Shown here: positions 23,370 through 33,692 of the stretch, piece after piece
Layout of the letters: the number at the start of each line of letters is the position of its first letter
Numbering within the stretch: the first letter of the stretch is position 1
Assembly (NCBI GenBank): GCA_948470475.1
Contig: OX419337.1
Span: 34,332,984 to 34,396,983, forward strand
From: Galaxea fascicularis
Taxonomy: Eukaryota > Cnidaria > Anthozoa > Scleractinia > Euphylliidae
DNA length: 64,000 nucleotides
Direction of reading: 5' to 3'
Program-made: the position numbers and the translations under genes
Notes under the pieces: generated by a model
The model's database searches: none
Seen by the model: only the letters and a program-made list of their open reading frames with translations
What the model was told of the DNA's origin: nothing

Positions 23370-25633
23370 AGGTATGTTCAAGTTCACACTGTAACCAGGT
23401 GGACAATCAGACATGGTTTGATGTTACTCTGGTTTGAAAATTGATGAATGTAACTTAAAACGTTACAATTCACGACCCAACGTTTCGACACTCCTGTCTA
23501 GTGTCTTGATCAGGGGTGATCTAGTGTTGCAAAAAGGACCCTTTTATACGCTTATTAATTAACGACCTTTTGTTTTGATGAAGTGTAAATAGGTGTCAGG
23601 TAAAAGGCCGCCATCGTCACGGCTTAAAGGAGCGTGGGCGGAGTTGATGTGCCAAGCTTCCAAACAAAGCCGTTGATGGTACCGCCGGTTAGTGGTGATA
23701 ATTTTGGAATTATCCCACGCTATTGTATGGTTGGTTTGGGAAGCATGCTCCGACAAAGCGGAGGTTTCCTTTTTGCAAAGAAAAACTGCTTTTTGATGCT
23801 CTTTCAAACGCGTGCCAAGCTGACGCTTGGTCTGTCCGATGTACTCATGATCACAGTCATTGCATGGAATAGAATAAACAGCGTCAGTTCGTTGCTCTTT
23901 CAACACAGGATCTTTAGGTTTGGCAAAAATATGACTCAACGTCTGAAAAGGTTTTTGTGCAACTTTAACATTGTGGCTAGACGAAAATCTCTTAATGGGT
24001 TCTGTAACACCGCGGATGTACGGGATGACGGCAAAACCTGTAGCCGAAACCTCGTCCCCAGAGGTGTTAAGAGAAGGAGTAACTGGTTTAAAGCAGTTAC
24101 GGAGGAAAGTGTTTGGGTAGCCATTGACCTTTAGGACGTCAAAAACATATTTTCGCTCTTTGGCCCTAGAATCACATGAAGATGGCAATCAGCCCTCGTG
24201 AGCAAGGTTCTAGTTACGGATTTTTTGTGGCAGATAGGGTGGTGGGAGTCAAATGCAAGATAATTGTCGGTATGCGTGGGTTTGCAATAAACGCTTGTCT
24301 CTAAATTTCCGCGGTGCACCCTATAGACATTCAAATCGAGAAAAGACAAGCGTCTATCATTCTCACGCTCAATGGTGAACTGGATAGACGGCTCAACTGA
24401 ATTTAAATGTAAAAGAAGGCGCTCCGCTTCATTCCCGGATACCGCAGAGATGACATCGTTGACATATCGTTTCCAAAACAAAGGCTGGACCGGTGAGGAA
24501 GCCAGAGCCCTTTGTTCCACATCTTCCATTACCATGTTAGCAATGACAGCGGAAACGGGAGAACCCATAGCCGTACCAAAAACCTGTTGGTAGTAGGTGC
24601 CATTGTATGTGAACTGAGTGGTGTTGAGACAAAAAGACAGCAGATCTATGAGATCCTCCACGGGCAAAGAAGTTCTTTGTCCCAGTGAAGCGTCTTGTTT
24701 GAGTCTTTTTTCAGCAACATTAATGGCAAGATCAACCGGAATCTTGGTGAAGTGGGAAACAACGTCGAATTAAACCAACTCGTTTCCTGCGTCAAGAGTT
24801 TTACCTCTTATAAAATCCGCAAAGTCACAGGAATTTTTGACAGTGTAATCAGTATTCCCAACAACAGGTGACAAGATTTTTGCGAGATAACTCGAAATTG
24901 CATAAGTCGGAGAATTAACAAAAGAGACAATGGGTCTCAAAGGAATTCACGTCTTATGGATTTTAGGCAAGCCATAAAAACGAGGACACAGACCGTCACT
25001 ACTGTATAACATTTTGTACGTAGACTCATTAATCTTTTCCGCTTTTTTCAAATCAAGTAACATTTTGTTAAGCTTTCTCTGAGTCTTGCTGGTAGGATCA
25101 GATTTTAGGGTAGAATACGTATTCCTGTCACTCAGCAGAGAGGAGGCCTTTTCATCGTATTGTTGTTTATCCATAACCACGACACAATTGCCCTTGTCAG
25201 CAGATAAAACAAGCCTATCCGGATCTTTCTTAAGAGCTAGGGGCGCCTTGAAAACATCATTGCTGATGTTTTTGGGAGGCGGCTTGGCGCGCCCAAGGAT
25301 GCTACTAACCTCAGCTCTTATCAAATGCTTTTGATCGACGTTGAGTCGAGAAATGCCTTTCTCGACGGCAGCGACGATCTGAGCAGTTGGTATTTTCCTG
25401 GGAGCAACAGCAAACTTAAAGCCTTTTTCCAAACCACTCCGTTCCAACGCACATAACTCCTTCGAAGAAAGGTCAAGACCCATTTATCTTTCAGAGTCGA
25501 ACCTGAGTTATCAGGAGACTTCTTACTGAACAGAAGGCGGAGTTTTTCGTCATGTCTCTCTCTCTGTTTGATAGACGTCTGTTGCTCTTTCGAACAACAA
25601 TCGAGCCAAGCGTTTCCTCCTCCTTCCTCCTCT
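23370..25633 (-). mobile_element. Penelope-like element (EN+), broken
   Basis: The insert is flanked by gcctttccta (23360-23369) and gcccttccta (25634-25643), a target duplication of about 10 bp with one change. Near 23475-23515 it carries the terminal motif acccaacgtttcgacactcc...tgatcagggg, characteristic of Penelope-like elements. The remainder is a degraded RT/GIY-YIG coding region on the minus strand. Confidence 0.88.
23559..25483 (-). pseudogene. Penelope RT with GIY-YIG endonuclease (broken)
   Basis: The reverse transcriptase part runs from 25483 (SADKGNCVVVMD, LCPRFYGLPKIHK) through 24667-24131 (GTAMGSPVSAVIANMVMED, with WKRYVND in place of the usual Y-x-D-D, then SFLDLNVYR). The C-terminal part (24188-23559) has a Cys pair and the GIY-YIG core (CNDCDHEYIGQTKRQLGTRL). 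Frames are interrupted between 24947 and 24667 and near 24150. The RT catalytic aspartate box is mutated. Penelope-like elements use this endonuclease with RT to insert at nicked or exposed DNA ends. This copy is dead. Confidence 0.85.
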
Positions 25634-28600
25634 GCCCTTCCTAGTTAGTCTACTGACACAATTAACGGGCAACTCTATAATAATGTAACAAAGGCACTTA
25701 CCATCTGATTTGTCCCAATGTTGCAAACGAACGAGTTGAAAAATAGACAATCAATGATTAGAATACAATTAAGTATAATTTATTTGATGTTACGCGAAGA
25801 TAAGGCCAGACTTTTAAAATATGGACGAATCCATATTTCATTAATAAAACTAATTCTGTTTGCCTCTCATCGTGTTTACTTAACCATGCTCTCGTTTACC
25901 ACAATATGTCAGAATATCTTAGGTATCTTTTCAATTTATAAAATAACTAATAAATTAGGAGCATGAAAAAATGGTAAAGGTTTGAGTACATTTTAAGCTA
26001 TGACAGTTGCAATCTTCTGACGTAGATAAGACTGCCTTTCCTAGTTAGTGTACTGACACAATTAAGGGGCAAATCTATAATAATGTAACAAAGACACTTA
26101 CGAACTGATTTGTTTCCAATCTTCGAAACTAACATGTTGGAAAATAGAGAATCAATGACTAGAACACAATTAAGTATGATTCATTTGATGTGACGCAAAG
26201 ATAAGGCCAGACTTTTGAAATATGGACGAATTCATATTTGATTACTAAAACTAAATCTGTTTGCCTGTCATCGTCTTTACCTAACCATGCTCTCGTTTAC
26301 CAAAATGCGTCAGAATACCTTAGGTATGTTTTCAATTTAAAAACAAAACCTAATAAATTAGAAGCATGAGAAAATGGCAAAGGTTTGAGTACATTTTAAG
26401 CTACCAGAGTTGCAATCTTCTGACGTAGATAAGACTGCCTTTTCTATTTAGTGTACTGACACAATTAAGGGGCAAATCTATAATAATGCAACAAAGACAC
26501 TTACGAACTGATTTGTCCCCAATGTTGCAAACAAACAAGTTGGAAAATAGAAAATCAATAATTAGAATACAATTAAGTATGATTCATTTGATGTGACGCA
26601 AAGATAAGGCTAGACTTTTAAGATATGGACGAATTCATATTTCATTACTAAAACTAATTCTGTTTGCCTCTCATCGTGTTTCCCTAACCATGCTCTTGTT
26701 TACCACAATGCGTCAGAATATCTTAGGTATCTTTCCAATTTGTAAACTGACTAATAAATTAGGAGCATGAAAAAATGGCAAAGGTTTGAGTACATTTTAA
26801 GCTATCAGAGTTGTAATTTTCTGACGTAGATAAGACTGCCTTTCCTAGTTAGTGTACTGACACAATTAAGGGGCAACTCTATATAAATGCAACACAGACA
26901 CTTACAAACTGATTTGTCCCCAATGTTGCAAACAAACAAGTTGGAAAATAGAAAATCAATGATTAGAATACAATTAAGTATGATTCATTTCATGTGACGC
27001 AAAGATAAGGCCAGACTTTTAAAATATGGACGAATTCATATTTCACTACTAAAACTAAATCCGTTTGCCTGTCATCGTCTTTACCTAACCATGCTCTCGT
27101 TTACCACATTAAGTCAAAATATCTTAGGTATCCTTTCAATTTGTAAAATAAGTATTAAATTAGAAGCATAAAAAATGGCAAAGGTTTGAGTATATTTAAA
27201 GCTATGACAGTTGCAATCTTCTGACATAGATAAGACTGCCTTTCCTAGTTAGCGTACTGACACAATTAAGGGGCAACTCTATAATAGTGCAACACAGACA
27301 CTTACCACCTGATTTGTCCCCAATGTTGAAAACAAACAAGTTGGAAAATAGAAAATCAATGATTAGAATACAATTAAGTATGATTCATTTGATGTGACGC
27401 AAAGATAAGGCCAGACTTTTAAAATATGGACGAATTCATATTTCATTAATAAAACCAAATCCGTTTGCCTGTCATCGTCTTCACCTAACCATGCTCTCGT
27501 TTACCACAATGCGTCAGAATATCTTAGGTATGTTTTCAATTTGTAAACTAACTAATAAATTAGGAGGATGAAAAAATGGCAAAGGTTTGAATACATTTTA
27601 AGCTATCAAAGTTGTAATTTTCTGACGTAGATAAGACTGCCTTTCCTAGTTAGTGTACTGACACAATTAAGGGGCAACTATATAATAATGCAACACAGAC
27701 ACTTACCACCTGATTTGTCCCCAATGTTGCAAACAAACAAGTTGGAAAATAGAAAATCAATGATTAGAATACAATTAAGTATGATTCATTTCATGTGACG
27801 CAAAGATAAGGCCAGACTTTTGAAATATGGACGAATTCATATTTCATTACTAAAACTAAATCTGTTTGCCTGTCATCGTCTGTACCTAACCATGCTCTCG
27901 TTTACCACATTAAGTCAAAATATCTTAGGTATCTTTTCAATTTGTAAAATAAGTATTAAATTAGAAGCATAAAAAAATGGCAAAGGTTTGAGTATATTTA
28001 AAGCTATGACAGTTGCAATCTTCTGACATAGGTAAGACTGCCTTTCCTAGTTAGTGTACTGACACAATTAAGGGGCAAATCTATAATAATGCAACACAGA
28101 CACTTACCACCTGATTTGTCCCCAATGTTGAAAACAAACAAGTTGGAAAATAGAAAATCAATGATTAGAATACAATTAAGTATGATTCATTTGATGTGAC
28201 GCAAAGATAAGGCCAGACTTTTAAAATATGGACGAATTCATATTTCATTAATAAAACCAAATCCGTTTGCCTGTCATCGTCTTCACCTAACCATGCTCTC
28301 GTTCACCATAATACGTCAGAATATCTTAGGTATGTTTTCAATTTGTAAACTAACTAATAAATTAGGAGGATGAAAAAATGGCAAAGGTTTGAATACATTT
28401 TAAGTTATCAGAGTTGTAATTTTCTGACGTAGATGAGACTACCTTTCCTAGTTAGTGTACTGACACAATTAACGGGCAACTCTAGAATAATGTAACAAAG
28501 GCACGTACCAGCTGATTTGTCCCCAATGTTGGAAACAAACGAGTTGAAAATAGAGAATCAATGATCAGAAAAATCTTAAGTGTCGTTCATTTCATGTGAC

Positions 28601-30101
28601 GCAAAGACAAAGGGAGAATTTTAAAATATTGACTAATTTATAGTTCAGTTATAAAACTAAATCTGTCCGCTTGTCACCTTGTTTACCTAAGCATGCTCTC
28701 TTTTACAATAATACGTCACAATATCTTAGGTATCTCTTTAATTTGTAAGTTGACTAATTTATAGTTCATAAAAAAATCTAAATCCGTTTGCCTGTTATCT
28801 TTTTCACCTAACCATGCTGTCTTTTACTACAATACATCAGAATATTATCTTACGTATCTCTTTAATTTGTAAACTAACTGATAAATTAGGAGCATGAGGA
28901 AATGGCAAAGCTTTGAGTTTATTTTAGGCTATATCACTTGCAATCCTCGGACGTAGATAAGACTGCCATTCCTAGTTAGTGTACTGACACAATTAAGGGG
29001 CAAATCTATGATAATGTAACAAACACACTTACGACATACTTTGTCCCCAATGTTAAAAGCAAAAAAGTTGGAAAATAGAGAATCAATGATTAGAATACAT
29101 TTAAGTGTCATTCATTTCATGTGACGCAAAGATAAGGCGAATCTTTATAAATGTTGACTAATTCATAATTCATAAAAATATCTAAATCCGTTTGCCTGTT
29201 ATCCTTTTCACCTAACCATGCTGTCTTTTATTACAATACATCAGAATATCTTATTGATCTTTTAAATTTGTAAAATAACTGATAACTTAGAAGCAGGAAG
29301 AAATGGCAAAGGTTTGAGTACATTTTAAGCTATCACACTTGCAACCTTCTGACGTAGATAAGACTGCCTTTTCTATTTAGTGTACTGACACAATTAAGAG
29401 GCAACTCTATAATAATGTAACAAAGACACTTACAATCTGATTTGTCCGCAATGTTGGAAACGAACGAATTGAAAAATAGAGAATCAATGATTAGAATACA
29501 ATTAAGGATCATTCATTTCATGTGACGCAAAGATAAGGCGAATCTTTTAAAATGTTGACTAATTTATATTTCATGAATAAATCTAAATCTGTTTGCTTGT
29601 CATCCTTTTTACCTAACCATGCTCCCTTCTACCACAATACATTAGAATGTCTTAGGAATCTTTTAAATTGGCAAAAGAACTGTTAAATTAGGAACATGAG
29701 GTAATGGCAAAGGTTTGAGTACATTTTAAGCTATGTCACTTGCAACCTTCTGACGTAGATAAGACTGCCTTTTCTTGTTAGTTTACCGACACAATTAACG
29801 GGAAAATCTATAATAATGTAACAAAGGCACTTACTAGCTGATTTGTCCCCAATGTTGAAAACGAACGAGTTGTAAAATAGAGAATCAATGATTAGAATAC
29901 AATTAAGTATCATTCATTTGATCTGAGGCAAACTTAAGGCGAATGTTTTGAAATGTTGACTAATTCATATCTCATGAATAAATCTAAATCCGTTTGCTTG
30001 TTATCCTTTTTACCTAACTATGCTCTCTGTTACCACAATACATCAAAAACTCTTTGTGATCTTTTAAATTTGTAAACTAACTGATAAATTAGGAGCAAGA
30101 A
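25634..30101. repeat. Satellite, ~400-bp unit, longest left block
   Basis: About eleven tandem copies, with ggcaaaggtttgag recurring near 25974, 26372, 26775, 27175, 27576, 27976, 28380, 28903, 29303 and 29704. The copy around 28560-28900 is longer because a ~120-bp segment is duplicated. Alternating near-identical pairs (26770/27570, 27170/27970) suggest a two-unit higher-order pattern. The array stops at caagaa at 30101. Confidence 0.9.
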
Positions 30102-30192
30102 CACACATGGAAATGAGCGGTTCTGGCTCACCTCCACACCGAAGATCACAATAGAGAAAAGAGAATTAACCCTAATTTAGCGAATTCCACGT
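30102..30192 (+). repeat. Left terminal inverted repeat of Polinton B
   Basis: It begins cacacatggaaatgagcgg and ends at cacgt. It matches the reverse complement of 53219-53128 with about ten differences. Directly after it, the outer 25 bp recur in inverted orientation. Confidence 0.85.
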
Positions 30193-30222
30193 GGTTCTCC
30201 AGAACCGCTCATTTCCATGTGT
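30193..30222 (-). repeat. Extra inverted copy of the Polinton B terminus
   Basis: The sequence ccagaaccgctcatttcca followed by tgtgtgtg is the exact reverse complement of the first ~25 bases of the left terminal repeat. It makes 30102-30222 a ~120-bp foldback. It is followed by cacgaaaaacatg, resembling the caagaaaaatg that follows the true right end. Confidence 0.8.
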
Positions 30223-30257
30223 GTGTCACGAAAAACATGTGGGCCGATGCGCGAATT

Positions 30258-30540
30258 TCGAGGGAGTTGCAAGGGCAAGCGCGGGGCGCAGCGTAGCTGA
30301 GCGCGGCGACCGGAAGGAGCGGCGCGAGGCGACGCGAGCACCCGCGCTCCCACCAGAGCAATGCAACCGGCAGAAAATCCAGGGGCGGCCCAAGTAAAGG
30401 AGTCCCCGAAACGTAATAAATCGAGGGGTTTGCGAGAGCAAGCGGGGTGCCACGGAGCTGAGCGCGGTGACCGGAGGGAGCGGCGCGAAGCGACGCGAGC
30501 ACCCGTGCCCCCACTGGAGCAACAGGGGGGCAGACAAAAG
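30258..30540. repeat. GC-rich direct repeat pair
   Basis: Two copies (30258-30395 and 30423-30540) share gagcgcggYgaccggaRggag, cggcgcgaRgcgacgcgagc and the acccg blocks. GC content is far above the surroundings. No convincing coding frame was seen. Confidence 0.65.
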
Positions 30541-30729
30541 TAGTCTATAAAATAGCGCTACCAGCACATTTGAAATTATTTGAAAAATTTTTAAAATTAT
30601 TTTGGAATTATTTTTTAATTTTTATTACATTTGCACTTTTTAAAGCTTTTATATATTTTATCAGTTTTATGAAATGTGCTGGTTCCACTATTGGGAATAT
30701 TTGTACTTTTTTGGTTTTTTATATATTAC
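30541..30729. other. AT-rich interval with small inverted repeat
   Basis: Very AT-rich. ccagcacattt near 30567 and aaatgtgctgg near 30673 form an inverted pair. Otherwise I see nothing in it. It lies just downstream of the integrase stop codon. Confidence 0.45.
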
Positions 30730-30924
30730 TTAGATAATTTGTAAATTTTTTATTGGTATCCAACTGTTAAAATCATCATTATGTCCTTTCAATTTCATCA
30801 AAGCTTGTTTCTTTTTGTATTCTTTACCAATGACTTTATCAATTCTAAATACATCTTGTTTTACTTTCAATAATTAAGCGGCCGTCGCTTAGCGACGTGC
30901 CGCCTCTAGTAATACCCATTTTTA

Positions 30925-32378
30925 GCTCATGGATGATATAGTCATGCCATGAGGTTTTGTTGTGGGTCTGAATTTCCCTCACTTACTCAGGGGATCACTC
31001 ATTCGTTCACTCACTCACTCACTCGATTCTGATTAATTTATTCATTAAACTTTCCCCCGGTCCCTCCCCTGGTAAGTATTGCTTTTGTCTCCATAGTCTT
31101 CTTGGTCCAACGTTTGCAAATTGCAGGGTGTAGTACAGAGGCGGAGAATTTTGCTCTGCAGATATTGTTTACGTGTTTAATGTTCATGGCGTCGGTTTTT
31201 CTTTTCGATTTTCCAACTCAACAAAGGTCTATTTTGTTTAAGGATCAGTGATCAGATAAAGTTAATAAGATGAAGAACACGAGTTGCGAGAATTGAACTT
31301 TGAAATCTTCAGAGCAGCGAAAACGAACTTCGAGATATCGCAAAAGCAAATATAAAGCTTATCTCTGTGCGGTACCTGGGGCAGTAGTAATCGAGAATTT
31401 TTTGCCACAATATGATGGAAGAAGGAAGAATGAAGAAAATCGGCAAAAAAAGGAAACAGGAGAAAGACTTTCTGGCCAAAAAACCGAATTCCGGCAAGCA
31501 ACGCATTTGATTTGTGAGCAACATATGTTCGATTTAAGCAGGTACGTAATGAAGTATTTTTGAAGACGTTCTTTTCATGGTGAACGCTCGATTGCAAATA
31601 TGATCTTGTTTAGAAAGGCGATATCCCTTGGCTTAAACGATCAGTATAACACTTTGTCAACATTTGACAAAAACACAAGGACCACAAGCATGCAAATATT
31701 TTTCTCTGTGAGGATATAATTTGGTCTGACAAGCAGCTATAACAGCTAATCTGTTCGAACAACAAAATGTTTGGCAAGTCAAGTTAATTGTAGCACAAAG
31801 CAGAAATAGATGGATGGAATATCTCACCTTACAAAGCAAAAGTTTTGTGCCGGACCCCGAATCGCTCAAAAACATTGTGGCTGTAAAGCGTGACTAATTT
31901 CCCTCAGGACTTTCACACAATATTGGGATGTTATCTCGCATTCAGAATAGTCGCAAATTTTATTACGACCAAAAACGTTTATAAAACTAACTTGAAATGA
32001 GCCGTCGACCAGTAAGAAACTTTAACTTGCCTGTTACACTTCTTAACAAAGCGATCACCTTTGAATATTATTTTTATAGTCCGTATACAAATTTGCATAT
32101 TTGTGCTCCATCGCCGGTTCAAATTACTTACGTCTGTCAATTTCGTCTAATGTAATGCTTCTGGTGCCTGTCAATCAACTGCGTAATTTTATGGAAAATA
32201 TCAGCGCGTAAACGGTTCTTTTACCAAGAGGTGTGTCTGAAAAGGATGTGCTCCCACAAAACACAAACGAATGTACAGGTTACTTGCACATATCTTTTTA
32301 GAAAATAAAGTTGTTGTAAATTCAAAGTATTGTTATGTTCCTCATCCATGAGCTGGCTCATAGGAGCCTTTGATTTTG
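30925..32378. other. Unique interior of the insertion
   Basis: Bounded by agctcatggatga near 30927 and an inverted match tcatccatgagct near 32341. A (cact)n stretch lies near 31005-31023. A frame at 31300-31563 (plus strand) is open but has no family resemblance I can defend. No gene is called. Confidence 0.45.
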
Positions 32379-32577
32379 TTTAAGCGGCCGTGGCTTAGCG
32401 ACGTGCCGCTTCTAGTAATACCCATTTTTTTAAGCGGCCGTGGCTTAGCGACGTGCCGCTTCTAGTAATACCCATTTTTTTAAGCGGCCGTGGCTTAGCG
32501 ACGTGCCGCTTCTAGTAATACCCATTTCTTTTTAAGCGGCCTTCGCTTAGCGACGTCCCGCTTCTAGTAATACCCAT
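32379..32577. repeat. 51-bp palindromic tandem repeat (four copies)
   Basis: taagcggccgtggcttagcg plus acgtgccgcttctagtaata and cccattttttt recurs at ~32380, 32431, 32482 and 32534. The first 30 bases are an imperfect palindrome (aagcggc...gccgctt). A fifth copy is at 30876-30924, the left end of the insertion. Confidence 0.85.
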
Positions 32578-32647
32578 TTTTTTTATTTGTCGTGGCCTTC
32601 GTGAGGCCCGGGTACCTCTCGGCCGGAGCTGCAAGAATTTTTTTTTG

Positions 32648-32735
32648 CCTGCACTGAGATTTGATCGCGCGACCTCGGGATCTCAGATCAAAAGTTTACA
32701 ATGTGCGCTTATCACTTGCGCCACTCAGACATCGG
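32648..32735 (-). other. tRNA-like module 1 (also in each later unit)
   Basis: Read on the minus strand: gatgtctgagtggcgcaagt resembles a tRNA D-arm/box A, and ~45 bases on gatcaaatctc (gatcgaatctc in other units) resembles box B. Equivalent modules lie at about 34150-34236, 35625-35712 and 37145-37233. Lack of a proper acceptor stem argues for a tRNA-derived repeat rather than a tRNA gene. Confidence 0.55.
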
Positions 32736-33604
32736 TCAAGTGAATACGTTAATTTTACAGTACATAAGGCATGGCAGTCACGCATCTGGTTTGTCACGCA
32801 AACAAATATCCTTTGTGTTTACTCGAGAAAGGGTATTGAGAAATTCCAGAAAATCGAAGAAAATATCTGATCTAAACTACGATATTGTCATAAGGATATG
32901 CTAAACGATTCCCAAGACCTTTGTTGCCTTTCAACTTCAGCTGTAAACAACACGAACCACGCAGTTGAAATGATGATGCAATCTTTACCTTACTCTGGTT
33001 TGCGGGGAAATTCCCCAGAGGTTTGGGCAAACACCGAACCGCAAAGTAATTCTTGCATATAAAAAAAAAATCTATGGAACCTATCCACGGACTTAAAATG
33101 AATTATATCGGGCCTTTGTGATTGTTATGTAGTTGATCTTTAACACAATGGCCAAATCCTCTTCGAGAATTACACCCGAACCGACTACTTGAAACGATCT
33201 GAAATGATGGTGCAATATTTATCTCAGCTGACATCATTTTGTGTCACATAACAAGTTGATAGTCACACAAATATAAACCCATAGTGCCGACAGCCACAGA
33301 GCGCGTCGTATACTATGGCCCGCCTAAAATGTAGCTTGATTTTAACATAAATATAAAGGTCTAGGGAATCGCACAACACATCTTGATGAAAACATCATAA
33401 CCTGGATGTGATTAAATCGTCGATTTCCCCGACTTATCAAAGAAATCGAAAGGCCGGTCATTTGGTGTTTCGGCAGTTTGTTTCTACTAAATACCCATTG
33501 AATCTCCACGTAAAATTGAAAAATCGCTCTAAAGCTCAACGATTAGTCAAACTAATACTTTAAAAAAAAGCAGAACAAAAAGAAAAAGAAAAAAGAAAAA
33601 CCAA

Positions 33605-33692
33605 AGAGGGTTGCTGTTGCTAGGAATTGAACCCGGGACTTACCGAACGTTTGGGGAGAGACGTACCTTTAGGCCAAGCCCACTATGAATAA
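33605..33692 (-). other. tRNA-like module 2 (three units)
   Basis: Minus-strand tgggcttggcctaaaggtac (box A-like) and gggttcaattcctagcaac (box B-like) are spaced as in tRNA genes. Further copies lie near 35083-35168 and 36602-36683; the fourth unit lacks it because of its deletion. Not a functional tRNA by inspection. Confidence 0.5.

Noticed and set aside
30102..30222. Independent MITE unrelated to Polinton B
   Set aside because: Its left end matches the distant right end at 53219 over ~90 bp and the flanking CAAGAA is shared, so it is better read as part of Polinton B, though a derivative cannot be excluded.
31300..31597. 87- and 111-codon frames in the unique part of the repeat insertion
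   Set aside because: Open by chance as far as I can tell. A zinc-finger-like reading was considered but the Cys/His spacing does not fit a known domain.
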